Assembly: GCF_021083305.1 (NCBI RefSeq)
Contig: NZ_JAJFAY010000001.1
Location: 1,798,001 to 1,862,000 of the forward strand
DNA: 64,000 nucleotides
Reading direction: 5' to 3'
Source of the DNA: Haladaptatus sp. DYF46
GTDB taxonomy: Archaea; Halobacteriota; Halobacteria; Halobacteriales; Haladaptataceae
The notes under the pieces are model-generated. The model was given only the letters and a program-made list of their open reading frames with translations, made no database searches and was not told the origin of the DNA. A program made the position numbers and the translations under genes. Shown piece by piece: positions 17,385 to 25,845 of this stretch. The stretch's first letter is position 1. Each line of letters begins with the position of its first letter.

Positions 17385-17810
17385 TTAGCTCCCCCCGTTG
17401 TGCGCGACGCGCATCAAATCAAGCGCGCGCTGGAACGCCCGCAAATTCTGGAATATCTTCTTGTTGTCCCCTCGCATCCGAAGATGGCCGTCCTCGTTCC
17501 TGACCGCGCTGCGATAGTGCGACGCGACGATTTCGTGATTGAACGCGGGCGGGTTCTCCTGAACGAACTCCTCCCACGCCTCGCGGGAGCCTTCGACGCC
17601 GAACGACCAGCGGTCGTTCAACGTCGGGTTCGGCCGAATCTCGCGAATCGAACCGTCCCGCATCTCGATGAGGAATCGCTCGTCGCCGATTTCGACGTAG
17701 AAGTCGTCGTCGAACTTGTCGTGGCCTCGAACCTCCATCTCGGGGTCGCTGTTCACCGTCTCCTTGTACCGTTCCCACCATTCGTGACTGGCGAAGTCTG
17801 TATCGTTCAT
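17385..17810 (-). CDS. SCP2-like sterol-carrier-fold protein
   Basis: A 141-residue soluble protein. The middle and C-terminal part (RWSFGVEGSREAWEEFVQEN, then GHLRMRGDNKKIFQNLRAFQR) resembles SCP2-type lipid-binding domains, including the GD-x-x-x-hydrophobic helix; this is a tentative match. Start ATG 17810 is chosen because an AT-rich TATA region (17844-17862) would start transcription near 17832; ATG 17843 is an alternative. The downstream alpha/beta hydrolase follows after 1 nt. Together they may bind and hydrolyse a hydrophobic ester. Confidence 0.75.
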   Translation of the reverse strand: MNDTDFASHEWWERYKETVNSDPEMEVRGHDKFDDDFYVEIGDERFLIEMRDGSIREIRPNPTLNDRWSFGVEGSREAWEEFVQENPPAFNHEIVASHYRSAVRNEDGHLRMRGDNKKIFQNLRAFQRALDLMRVAHNGGS

Positions 17811-17860
17811 GCTGTCCCCCGAAAGCGAGACGGGAGGGTTCATGATAAAAAATTGTATAA

Positions 17861-17986
17861 TCAATCCGGTGGGTGCGAAGCGGAATCTGCAAGCGGCTCC
17901 CCACAGTCGGGACACCGCTCGTCCGCCATCGTCACCGGCGCGTCACAGGCGGGACAGAACTCCAGATAGCAGGCACGTTCGCCCAT
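17861..17986 (-). CDS. 41-residue zinc-ribbon microprotein
   Basis: A short ORF (41 codons plus stop) with two CPxC knuckles, FCPACDAP and RCPDCGEP, spaced 10 residues apart as in a zinc ribbon. Haloarchaea encode many such CPxCG microproteins, some with mutant phenotypes in Haloferax. On the minus strand a TATA box (CCATTTATCC, 18008-18014) lies about 25 nt before ATG 17986, predicting a leaderless mRNA. It precedes the SCP2-like/hydrolase pair, 50 nt away on the same strand. Confidence 0.82.
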   Translation of the reverse strand: MGERACYLEFCPACDAPVTMADERCPDCGEPLADSASHPPD

Positions 17987-18007
17987 GTCAGTTCGTAACA
18001 CAGGAAC

Positions 18008-18014
18008 GGATAAA
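18008..18014 (-). promoter_or_regulatory. TATA box for the zinc-ribbon microprotein gene
   Basis: The minus-strand reading ATTTATC is centred about 25 nt upstream of ATG 17986. This is the main reason for treating the 41-codon ORF as expressed. Confidence 0.55.
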
Positions 18015-18122
18015 TGGCTTGTGTTACCCGTCCATGGGAGCGTCAGCAGTTTTCACTCCGTCCGGCTTTCCTCGGGTGGATTTCGAAATCCTTTTTTGTA
18101 CCATCCGCCTTTTCCAGGATGA

Positions 18123-18196
18123 GCCGCCTTAGCTCAGACTGGGAGAGCACTCGACTGAAGATCGAGCTGTCCCCGGTTCAAATCCGGGAGGCGGCA
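18123..18196 (+). tRNA. tRNA-Phe, anticodon GAA
   Basis: A complete 74-nt cloverleaf. Acceptor GCCGCCT pairs with AGGCGGC, the D arm is GCTC...GAGC, the anticodon stem CTCGA/TCGAG carries loop CTGAAGA (anticodon GAA), and the T arm is CCCGG-TTCAAAT-CCGGG. The discriminator is A18196. No intron and no encoded CCA. Confidence 0.97.
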
Positions 18197-18315
18197 TGTT
18201 TCTGCGAACAATTCCATGAGCAACAGAAACGGCTGCATCCACTCACAGTCACGAAGAGATATTGTTCCAACAGTAACCCTCCAAATTCATACGGAATCCG
18301 TACACAGTCCTATCC

Positions 18316-19704
18316 ATGACAGAACGGTGGCTCTACTCGTGGGCACTCGGCTCGATTTCGTTCGGCGGTGCGTCCCTGCTGATACCGCTCTACATCGTCG
18401 AACTCGGAGCCTCGACGGTGGAGCTGGGTATCTTGGCGGCGACGGCCGCGCTCATCGGTGCCCCGGGAGCGATAGCGTTCGGCCGACTCGCCAATCGTGT
18501 CGACCATCGGCGGCCGTTAGTGGTGATAACGCTCGCCACCGTTGCCGCCTTTCTCGCCGCGATTCCCCTGTTGGACAGCGTTACCGCGGTCATCGTCGCC
18601 AACGCCGTCATCTGGCTGGTCGTCTCGTCCATCGCACCCGTGTTGACGATGCTGGTCGTGGACGACGCGCCGGAATCCGCGTGGAGCGAGCGGATAGGGC
18701 TGCTGAACAAATATCAGGGCTATGGCTGGGCCGGTGGTCTCGTACTCGGGACTGTCTGGCCGTTTATCGGGGGACAGCTCGTCGGGGAGGAGGCCGTCAC
18801 TCGCGCGCTCTTCTGGGTGTTCGCCCTCTGTGCGGGGGTGAGCGTGATAGGGGCGGTCCGGTCGCTTCCGCGTCCCGACCCGAGTGCCCACGTCACGAGC
18901 GAACGAAAAATCCGCAAGGTCGCACGACTCCTCTCGACTTCGAACCGGGGCATCAAGGGAACCGCCTTCGTGTTTTCACCGAACCGGTTGTACTGGACCA
19001 CCCGGCGGTTCCGTCCACGCAGACTCCTCGGCCGGGTCAATCCGGGCTTGGCGACCTATCTGGTCGCCGCCGTACTTTTCTTCACGGGATTCGCCGTCTT
19101 CTGGGCACCACTGCCGTTGTTCCTCACTGACTCCGGCTTCGATTCCGAGGAGGTGTTCGCCCTGTACTTGGCTTCGAGTCTCGCCTCCGCAGTCCTCTAC
19201 GAGGGCGTCGGGACGGTCGCATCGCGATACGACGTTCGACTCCTCCAATCAAGTGCGCTCGCGGTTCGTGGCGTGCTCTTTCCGGGGATCACACTGGTAG
19301 CCGGTTTGGGGGCCGTGACACTCGGGTTCGGGGCTGCTGGGGTCGGTCTCGCCGCTATCGGTTTGACGTGGGCGGTCATCGCCGTCGTCGGCACTGCAAT
19401 CGTCACTCGCCTCGCACCGCGGAACGTCCGTGGCGAGGTTCTCGGAGTCTACACGGCCCTCGGTGCCATCGCAGGTGGTATCGGCGGGGTACTCGGTGGC
19501 TGGGTGGCTACCTTCGGCTACGGCGTTGCGTTCGGCGTCGCAGGGGGATTCGTACTCCTCGGAGCCGTTCTCGTCCTGTCGCTCCGGACACTCTCGGAAG
19601 GAAGCAGGACGACCGAACCACTCCCGGATACGGATGACGCCTCTCACGACGGCACTGCCGTGCCGACATCGATGAACGAAGTCGGCGAGAAGCGCGCCGA
19701 ATGA
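18316..19704 (+). CDS. MFS transporter
   Basis: A 462-residue major facilitator with about twelve membrane helices and a hydrophilic central loop (about 190-235). The helix 2-3 loop carries FGRLANRVDHRRPLV, the MFS signature region. The overall pattern is that of drug/metabolite efflux permeases, but the substrate cannot be read from sequence. The C-terminus is Asp/Glu-rich and cytoplasmic. It starts 120 nt after tRNA-Phe. Confidence 0.88.
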   Translation: MTERWLYSWALGSISFGGASLLIPLYIVELGASTVELGILAATAALIGAPGAIAFGRLANRVDHRRPLVVITLATVAAFLAAIPLLDSVTAVIVANAVIWLVVSSIAPVLTMLVVDDAPESAWSERIGLLNKYQGYGWAGGLVLGTVWPFIGGQLVGEEAVTRALFWVFALCAGVSVIGAVRSLPRPDPSAHVTSERKIRKVARLLSTSNRGIKGTAFVFSPNRLYWTTRRFRPRRLLGRVNPGLATYLVAAVLFFTGFAVFWAPLPLFLTDSGFDSEEVFALYLASSLASAVLYEGVGTVASRYDVRLLQSSALAVRGVLFPGITLVAGLGAVTLGFGAAGVGLAAIGLTWAVIAVVGTAIVTRLAPRNVRGEVLGVYTALGAIAGGIGGVLGGWVATFGYGVAFGVAGGFVLLGAVLVLSLRTLSEGSRTTEPLPDTDDASHDGTAVPTSMNEVGEKRAE

Positions 19705-19815
19705 AGTCGATTCCCTCCTCACGATATCGGTTGCTTCGACCAATTCGTCGAGGCGAGAAACGCGGGCGAATCGTTTTGGTCGAAACGGCCGCTTCCTTTA
19801 CCGCATCTGAAAAGA

Positions 19816-19824
19816 ACTTTTAGT
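19816..19824 (+). promoter_or_regulatory. TATA-like element for the MATE gene
   Basis: ACTTTTAGT lies about 25 nt upstream of the GTG at 19845. The spacing supports leaderless translation from that GTG. Confidence 0.45.
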
Positions 19825-19844
19825 TTCGATTCGAAACAGCCGCT

Positions 19845-21293
19845 GTGGATACTCGTTTCCCGAACCCGGCGCGATTGACCATTCTCGCGATCGGTCTCGT
19901 GCTCGCCCGTCTCGGCCTCGTCGACGCGAAGAACGTCCGTCGGACGACGGATTTGGCGTGGCCGCGCATCGTCACCGGCATCGCTCGGATGTCGAAAAAC
20001 GCCGTGGACGTGGCGTTCGTCGGCATCGCCATCGGCCCGGCGGCGATCGCGGGCGTCGGGTTCGCCACGCCGTTCTGGGGGATGGCGTTCTCGCTCGGCG
20101 GCGGGTTTGCAGGGGGAACCATCGCGCTCGTCTCGCAGCGATACGGTGCCGAGGCCTACGAGGAGATGGGGCAGGCGATTCGGTCGAGCGTCGCGCTCGT
20201 GCTGTTGGTCTCCCTCCCGGTAGCGGCCGTCTTCTGGCTGTTCCCGTCGGAACTCGTCTCGTTGATGACGGGGGACGAGCGGATCATCGAACTGGGTGCG
20301 CGGTACCTACACATCATCTCGTTCGGCGTTCCGCTCGCGGCGGTCAACCTCGTCGGAAGCCGGATTTACATCGGCGCTGACGACGCGTGGACGCCGATGG
20401 TCATTCGGGCGGGCGGCGCGGTGACGAACATCGTCTTGAGCGCGATGTTCGTCTTCCAGTTCGGGATGGGCGTCGCGGGCGCGGCGTGGGGGACGCTCCT
20501 CTCGAACGTCGTCGTGACCGTCGTGTTCGCCATCGGCGTCGTCGCGGGTCGGCTTCCCGGCATGGGCGAACTGCCCGTGAAGGTCGACCCGTTCGGGAAG
20601 TATCTCGACGTGGAAACGCTTCGACAGGTGGTGCAAATCGGTCTGCCAGTCGTCGGTCGGAACATGGTGTGGACGGTCGCCAAGTTCCCGATGCTGGCCA
20701 TCGTCGCCCTGTTCGGTCCGAGCGTCGCAGCGGCGTACGTCATCAGTCGGCGGATTTGGGGCCTGATGAACACGCCCGGATGGGGCTTCGGCTTGGCGTC
20801 GAGCAGCCTCGTCGGCCAGGAACTCGGGGCGGGCGACGAACGGAGCGCGGAGACGTATGCCCGTGACGTCGTCCTCTTCTCGGTGGCGACGTACGTCGTC
20901 GCGGCGGCCATCGTGTTCGCGTTCGCGCGACCCATCGTCCTGTCGTTCGTTTCGGACCCGAACGACCCGGCGGTGCCGCACGCCATCACGTTGGTCTACG
21001 TCTCGTGTTTCGCCATTCTGGCGCAGGGAGTCAACGGTGCGGTCGCCGGTCCTCTCGACGCCAGCGGCGACACGCGCTGGCCGTTCATGGCCCAAGCGGT
21101 CGGCATGTTCCTGTGTTCGATTCCGTTGGCGTATCTCGGGACCACGACGCCGCTCGCGCTGTGGGGACTGTACCTCTCGTACGTCGCCGAGACGACGGTT
21201 CCGGCGATTCTCAACTACTACCGGTTTTCGACCGGACGCTGGAAAGTCATCAGCCGTCAGTTCCGTCCCGAAGCGTCGTACGCGGACGACTGA
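19845..21293 (+). CDS. MATE family efflux transporter
   Basis: A 482-residue MATE protein with about twelve helices in two homologous halves. The N-half has VDVAFVGIAIGPAAIAGVGF and the characteristic GGGFAGGTIALVSQRYGA; the C-half has GWGFGLASSSLVGQELGAGD. MATE carriers export cationic drugs or metabolites using Na+ or H+ gradients. The start is a GTG at 19845, supported by a TATA-like element 25 nt upstream. It is monocistronic. Confidence 0.92.
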   Translation: MDTRFPNPARLTILAIGLVLARLGLVDAKNVRRTTDLAWPRIVTGIARMSKNAVDVAFVGIAIGPAAIAGVGFATPFWGMAFSLGGGFAGGTIALVSQRYGAEAYEEMGQAIRSSVALVLLVSLPVAAVFWLFPSELVSLMTGDERIIELGARYLHIISFGVPLAAVNLVGSRIYIGADDAWTPMVIRAGGAVTNIVLSAMFVFQFGMGVAGAAWGTLLSNVVVTVVFAIGVVAGRLPGMGELPVKVDPFGKYLDVETLRQVVQIGLPVVGRNMVWTVAKFPMLAIVALFGPSVAAAYVISRRIWGLMNTPGWGFGLASSSLVGQELGAGDERSAETYARDVVLFSVATYVVAAAIVFAFARPIVLSFVSDPNDPAVPHAITLVYVSCFAILAQGVNGAVAGPLDASGDTRWPFMAQAVGMFLCSIPLAYLGTTTPLALWGLYLSYVAETTVPAILNYYRFSTGRWKVISRQFRPEASYADD

Positions 21294-21378
21294 GGCGATT
21301 TCGTCGCCGACCGAGGTAGGGTTATACTGAACGATGGCGTAGGGATATCGAGCGATGACGCAACCGCTCTGAGCCATC

Positions 21379-22182
21379 ATGCACGTTTCGAAAACATCGC
21401 GTCGATTCCTCTCCCATCAGCGACATTCCGTGGTTCTGTTCACCTACGGCGTTGCGCTTCTCGCGTGGATACTGCTCGCAACTCGAAGGCTACCCACGTT
21501 GTGGTCGGCGATGGCGATGGACATGGCCGCTCCCGGGATGCCGGAAGCGATGGCGCTCTCGAACGGGGCGATGGGTGTCGGCCTGTATCTGTTCGTCTGG
21601 GGAATCATGATGACCGCGATGATGTACCCGTCGTCGGCCCACGCGTTTCGAGCGTACTACGACGCGGAAGAACCCTACGACGGGAAGGGATCGACGACAA
21701 GAGCGCGGAAAGCGGTCGCCGTCGTTTCGGTGATGGGCACGTACACGCTCGTCTGGCTTCTCACGGGACTCGTCCCGCTGGCGTTCAACCTCGCCGTTCC
21801 GATCGCGGATATCGCACCGGAAAGGCGCGTCTTTCTGCTGGCGGCGACGCTGTTGGTGCTGTCGGCCTATCAGCTCTCGTCGGCCAAACGTCGGCATCTG
21901 AAACACTGTCGGACGCCGAGCGGCGACTTCGAGGGGAACGGTTCGGGCGGTAGGAGCGCGGTCCGCTCGGGATGGCGACTGAGCCTGGATAGCGTCGGCT
22001 GTTGCTGGGCGCTGATGGCACTGATGGTCGTCGTCGGGTCGATGAACCTCCTTTGGGTGGTGGCCATCACCGCGCTGATATCGGTCGAGATACTGGCACC
22101 CGACGGGGAAGGGTTGGCACGGGGAATCGGTTTTCTCTCCGGCATCGCAGGGGTCGGTCTGGTAGTTGCCGGAACACTCTGA
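21379..22182 (+). CDS. DUF2182 integral membrane protein
   Basis: A 267-residue membrane protein with about seven helices. It has DUF2182 hallmarks: GIMMTAMMYPSSAHAF in an early helix, KRRHLKHCRTP in the middle loop, and DSVGCCWALMALMVVVGSMN. Met-, His- and Cys-rich membrane sites suggest metal binding, and the family is described as predicted metal-binding. No transport mechanism is established. Its last nine codons including TGA are the first unit of a 27-bp tandem repeat that runs past the stop. Confidence 0.88.
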   Translation: MHVSKTSRRFLSHQRHSVVLFTYGVALLAWILLATRRLPTLWSAMAMDMAAPGMPEAMALSNGAMGVGLYLFVWGIMMTAMMYPSSAHAFRAYYDAEEPYDGKGSTTRARKAVAVVSVMGTYTLVWLLTGLVPLAFNLAVPIADIAPERRVFLLAATLLVLSAYQLSSAKRRHLKHCRTPSGDFEGNGSGGRSAVRSGWRLSLDSVGCCWALMALMVVVGSMNLLWVVAITALISVEILAPDGEGLARGIGFLSGIAGVGLVVAGTL

Positions 22183-22236
22183 TTTCTGATAGTTACCGAA
22201 ATCCTCTGATTGCTGGTAGTTGCCGGAATCCTTTGA
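22156..22236 (+). repeat. Three tandem 27-bp repeats spanning the DUF2182 stop codon
   Basis: Units at 22156-22182, 22183-22209 and 22210-22236. Each encodes an in-frame hydrophobic octapeptide ending in TGA (for example LLVVAGIL then stop). Unit 1 is the real C-terminus, and units 2 and 3 are diverged copies lying after the stop. Confidence 0.85.
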
Positions 22237-22306
22237 GCGGGTCTTCGTTACATGTTCCCTTTCGCCCACAAACCGTAACCGTAGCGCGGATGAATCCACG
22301 TTCGTC

Positions 22307-22432
22307 ATGAAAATATCGACCGTCGTGTTGCTCCTCGGTGCCGTACTGTTCGTCCTCCCGGTCCCCGGAACGTTCATCCTCGGCGGGTTGGTCCTCCTCG
22401 TGGGAGGAGTTACACGGTTCCTCGGGGAGTAA
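22307..22432 (+). CDS. 41-residue membrane protein, conserved in haloarchaea
   Basis: A 41-residue protein, nearly all of it two short membrane segments joined by a VPGTF turn (MKISTVVLLLGAVLFVLPVP, then ILGGLVLLVGG). From memory, near-identical short proteins are widespread in haloarchaea, so it is likely real although tiny. ATG 22307 is chosen because the upstream part of the open frame is hydrophilic and unlike the family. Function unknown. The cold-shock gene follows 70 nt downstream. Confidence 0.78.
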   Translation: MKISTVVLLLGAVLFVLPVPGTFILGGLVLLVGGVTRFLGE

Positions 22433-22502
22433 TAAACCCGATGTTCGTGGTAACACCCCCCTCGGAAAGGTTATGAGGGGAGCCCGACTCCGTACAAAAG
22501 CA

Positions 22503-22697
22503 ATGGCGAAAGGCAAAGTTGATTTCTTCAACGACACTGGCGGCTACGGTTTCATCGAGACGGACGACGCGGACGACGACGTTTTCTTCCACATGGAAGA
22601 CGTGGGCGGCGCTGACCTCGAAGAGGGACAGGAGATCGAATTCGATATCGAACAGGCCCCGAAGGGCCCCCGAGCGAAGAACGTCACCCGTCTGTAA
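22503..22697 (+). CDS. cspA: Cold shock protein, CspA family
   Basis: A 64-residue cold-shock domain. It has the RNP-1 motif GGYGFIE and RNP-2 motif DVFFHM, with a KGKVDFFND start and the APKGPRAKNV end. It binds single-stranded RNA or DNA. ATG 22503 fits the family start; a TATA-like GGTTATGA lies about 30 nt upstream. The length is typical of haloarchaeal Csp. Confidence 0.96.
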   Translation: MAKGKVDFFNDTGGYGFIETDDADDDVFFHMEDVGGADLEEGQEIEFDIEQAPKGPRAKNVTRL

Positions 22698-22982
22698 TCG
22701 GGCGACGCTTTTGTGAGCAATACGTTACTACTACACTTTTAGCGACTCGAAACCGAACAGCGGTGCGACCGAACGGGGCGCCACGTACCGGGTCGAATCG
22801 ACGACGAGAACGACGGATAGCGACGGCGTCGAGGAGAGGTGACGATGGAAGAGCTTCAGTGGACGGCGATGAACTACGAACGGAATGACGCTGCGAACTG
22901 GATAACACAGGGAACAGAACCACCACGGTTTTCACTATAAAGCACAATACTGTACGTATCCGAACGAGGTCGGTATCCAGCT

Positions 22983-23702
22983 ATGACGAACGAAGAGACG
23001 GACGAACCACCGGATACGAGTGGTACGGAACTCGGCGCGGGACTGTTCGAGGAAAACATGGGTCCGAGTTCGTCGCTCGCACACCTGTACCGTGGAGAGA
23101 TCCACCGAATGAAGTTCTGGCGTGAGCGACTCGACCGGACGAGCAACTGGGCGATAACGTTGATGGCGGCCATCCTGACGTGGGCATTTTCGAGTCGGAG
23201 CAATCCCCATTACATCGTCCTCCTCGCCATCATCACGGTGAGCATTTTCCTGCTCATCGAAGCACGCCGCTATCGGGCGTACGACATCTGGCGTTCGCGG
23301 GTACGGATGCTCCAGCAGAACGTGTTCGCGCTGGCGCTCGACGACACCGAGGGCGTCGTGGACGAGGACTGGCGACGGAAGCTGAGCGAGGACTACCGCA
23401 GACCCAAGATGAAGGTGTCCTTGGAGGAGGCGCTGGCCCATCGGCTTCGGCGGGTGTACGCGCCGCTGTTCTTCGTCCTCCTCGTGGCGTGGGTGTTCCA
23501 GTTGACGGCCTACACGCCGACGGCAGTATGGCCCCACGCGGCCGCGATCGGGTGGCTCCCCGGAAGCGCGGTCACGGGCATCGTCGTGGCATTCTACGCC
23601 GGAATCGTCGTCGTCGCCTACCGCCCCCGAACGTGGCACATCAACGGCGAAATCCTGCCGAGTGCGAGCGATGTGACCGGATGGGACTCCTCGCGGGAGT
23701 GA
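22983..23702 (+). CDS. DUF2270 integral membrane protein
   Basis: A 239-residue protein with a conserved region before the first helix (LAHLYRGEIHRMKFWRERLD, 35-54) and four membrane helices in two pairs (about 57-93 and 158-215). A long cytoplasmic segment (97-155) is basic and helical. This matches DUF2270, predicted membrane proteins of unknown function common in haloarchaea. The 285 nt upstream hold no gene that I can support. Confidence 0.88.
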   Translation: MTNEETDEPPDTSGTELGAGLFEENMGPSSSLAHLYRGEIHRMKFWRERLDRTSNWAITLMAAILTWAFSSRSNPHYIVLLAIITVSIFLLIEARRYRAYDIWRSRVRMLQQNVFALALDDTEGVVDEDWRRKLSEDYRRPKMKVSLEEALAHRLRRVYAPLFFVLLVAWVFQLTAYTPTAVWPHAAAIGWLPGSAVTGIVVAFYAGIVVVAYRPRTWHINGEILPSASDVTGWDSSRE

Positions 23703-23724
23703 GTGGGTCGCGTTCGTCGCGAGG

Positions 23725-23742
23725 ATCATCCCGTGGGATGAT
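23725..23742. terminator. Perfect 8-bp palindromic hairpin
   Basis: ATCATCCC (23725-23732) pairs with GGGATGAT (23735-23742) over a 2-nt loop, 23 nt after the DUF2270 stop and about 50 nt before the methyltransferase start. It could be a terminator or, because of its near-perfect symmetry, an operator. Confidence 0.4.
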
Positions 23743-23794
23743 ACGACGCGCGATTTTGGTGAAATTTTAACAGGACCGAATCCGAATTCCGGCC

Positions 23795-24418
23795 ATGACC
23801 GAGAAGGAAACCGTCCGGCGCGGATACGACGGCTTGGCGGAGACGTACGCCGCTGAACGGCCCGACGAGGGCCGTGGAGTCGAACTACTCGACCGATTTC
23901 TCACCCCGATTTCGGAATCGGCACGCGTCCTCGACGTTGGCTGTGGGCAGGGAAAGCCGGTCCTCCGCCAGTCGAGTGCGGAGGCGACGGCGGTCGGCAT
24001 CGATTTCTCCCGCGAGCAACTGACGTTAGCGACCCGAAACGCACCCGGTGCGTCCCTCGCGCAGGGCGATATGACGACCCTCCCCTTTCGGGACGGGGCG
24101 TTCGATGCCATCACCGCCTATCACTCGCTGATTCACGTTCCGATGGGCGAACACCGAGCGACCATCGAGGAGTTCGCGCGGGTTCTGTGTCCCGGCGGTC
24201 GATTGCTCGTCTCCGAAGGGCCGGGGGAGTGGAGCGGGGAGAATCCCGATTGGCTCGAAAGCGGCGTCGAGATGCAGTGGGACATCGCCGGAGCGGACGC
24301 GACGCGTACACAGTTGCGGGACGCCGGGTTCGACGTTCTCGACGAATGGAGCGTGGCGAACGCGCTTGCGGGAGACGACGGCCACTGGGTGTTCTTCTCG
24401 GCGGGACTCGACGGATAG
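23795..24418 (+). CDS. Class I SAM-dependent methyltransferase
   Basis: A 207-residue Methyltransf_11/25-type enzyme. Motif I is VLDVGCGQGKP (45-55). The next acidic strand is AVGIDFSREQL, then LAQGDMTTLPFRDGAFDAI and the post-motif region ARVLCPGGRLLVSEGPG. The substrate is not evident. A TATA-like ATTTTAAC lies about 25 nt upstream of ATG 23795. Convergent with a DUF2238-like gene. Confidence 0.9.
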   Translation: MTEKETVRRGYDGLAETYAAERPDEGRGVELLDRFLTPISESARVLDVGCGQGKPVLRQSSAEATAVGIDFSREQLTLATRNAPGASLAQGDMTTLPFRDGAFDAITAYHSLIHVPMGEHRATIEEFARVLCPGGRLLVSEGPGEWSGENPDWLESGVEMQWDIAGADATRTQLRDAGFDVLDEWSVANALAGDDGHWVFFSAGLDG

Positions 24419-24431
24419 GGCGCTGTGTCGG

Positions 24432-25049
24432 TCAGTCGTGTTCCCCCGAAAGTCGGGCCTGAATCGTTTCGACCGTTTCGGAGAGGAGACCCGTCCCGAA
24501 CAGGGCGACCAACACCGCACCGACGGCGTCGAAGATGAGGTCGGTGATGGTGTCGTTCAGTCCGTACTGGATGAGGACGGGTTCCACGCCGACCGTTCGG
24601 GCGCTCATCCGTGCCACGAACTCCAGAACTTCCCACAGGACGCCGGACGCGAGCGTGAACAGGAGGACGTAGACGAACATGAATCGCGGCGGGAAGTACA
24701 CCGCGTCGGAGTGTTTGTCGAAGGCTCGCGCCGTCGCGTACCCGACGCTCGCGACGAGCGTGGCCGAGAGGAAATGAGTGAGGTGGTCCCACCACCAGAC
24801 TTCCTCGTAGAGGCCGAGCATGCCGACGGCGTGGAGGAAGACGGCGAGGGTTATCCACAGCGTCAGCCACGGGTCGAGCGAGAGACGGTAATCCCGCTCC
24901 AAAACGCCGGGAAGGACGGTGATACCGAAGGCGAAGATACCGTTCACCAACACCCCCACGTTCCGCGTCGCGAGGCCGACGAACGCGATGCTGGCGATGG
25001 CCAGTTGCAACCACCGGACGAGGCGGTACGAGGAGGTGTCGGTCGCCAT
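24432..25049 (-). CDS. YjdF/DUF2238-like membrane protein
   Basis: A 205-residue protein with about six membrane helices. Polar motifs within helices include YEEVWWWDHLTHFLSATLVA, SGVLWEVLEFVARM and GLNDTITDLIFDAVGAVLVA. These His/Glu/Asp-containing helices match DUF2238/YjdF inner-membrane proteins (tentative). Start ATG 25049 is preferred over upstream starts because the added residues are not membrane-like. Divergent from the DUF457 gene. Confidence 0.8.
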   Translation of the reverse strand: MATDTSSYRLVRWLQLAIASIAFVGLATRNVGVLVNGIFAFGITVLPGVLERDYRLSLDPWLTLWITLAVFLHAVGMLGLYEEVWWWDHLTHFLSATLVASVGYATARAFDKHSDAVYFPPRFMFVYVLLFTLASGVLWEVLEFVARMSARTVGVEPVLIQYGLNDTITDLIFDAVGAVLVALFGTGLLSETVETIQARLSGEHD

Positions 25050-25171
25050 CCCGAGTTGCGGTAGGGGCGGGGCAAAGTAAACGATGGCTGTCGTAATCCT
25101 TTCGACTTGTACCGCGTTACCACTGAGCACGCCGACAAACGCTTATACGAACCTTCCCTACCGGAGGTACC

Positions 25172-25786
25172 ATGATGGCAACGACGCACGCCCTCGTCGG
25201 CGTGCTGCTCGGGAGTGCCTCGCTCTTCGTCGCGCCGGAGTTGGCTCCCGTCGCGGTTACTGCGGGCCTCGCCGGAGGCGTATTCCCCGACTTGGACCTG
25301 TATTCGGGGCATCGAAAGACGCTGCACTTCCCGGTGTACTACTCGATTGCGGCGGCGGTGGCGCTCGGCGCGGCGGTGCTGTTTCCCACCGTGTGGACGT
25401 TCGCGCTCGGGTTCTTCCTCCTCGCGGCGGCCGCACACTCCGCCTCGGACGCCCTCGGCGGCGGGTTGGAACTCAAACCGTGGCTCGGTCAGTCCGAACG
25501 AGCGGTGTACGACCACTACCACGAGCGATGGATTTCGCCGCGTCGCTGGATCCGATACGACGGCGCGCCCGAGGATTTCGCGCTCGCGGCCGCACTCGCG
25601 GTGCCGAGTCTGGCCCTCTACGACGGGACGATTCAAACGCTGGTGATCCTCGCGGTGCTGATTTCGGGAGTGTACGCACTCCTTCGGAAGCCGCTCGTGA
25701 GCATCGCGGAATGGCTCGTCGCCCGGATTCCGTCCCACATGCTGGCGTACGTTCCTGAACGGTTTATCGGCGACTTCGTCCAGTGA
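25172..25786 (+). CDS. YdjM/DUF457-type membrane-bound metal-dependent hydrolase
   Basis: A 204-residue membrane protein of the LexA-binding/DUF457 hydrolase family. The metal-binding residues are in THALVGVLLG, GGVFPDLDLYSGHRKTLHF and AHSASDALGGGLELKPW. Substrate unknown. A TATA box (CTTATAC, 25141-25147) and a clear Shine-Dalgarno GGAGGT (25163-25168) precede the ATG. This is a leadered start, in contrast to many genes here. ATG 25175 immediately follows and could also serve. Confidence 0.88.
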   Translation: MMATTHALVGVLLGSASLFVAPELAPVAVTAGLAGGVFPDLDLYSGHRKTLHFPVYYSIAAAVALGAAVLFPTVWTFALGFFLLAAAAHSASDALGGGLELKPWLGQSERAVYDHYHERWISPRRWIRYDGAPEDFALAAALAVPSLALYDGTIQTLVILAVLISGVYALLRKPLVSIAEWLVARIPSHMLAYVPERFIGDFVQ

Positions 25787-25845
25787 GCGTCGAACGCGCT
25801 TCGAAGGGTTTATTCACGCCCTGACCATCAGATTCGGTAGTAACT

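Noticed and set aside
22853..22939. 28-31 codon ORF before the DUF2270 gene
   Set aside because: No promoter spacing, no acidic bias and no recognisable pattern. Treated as chance.
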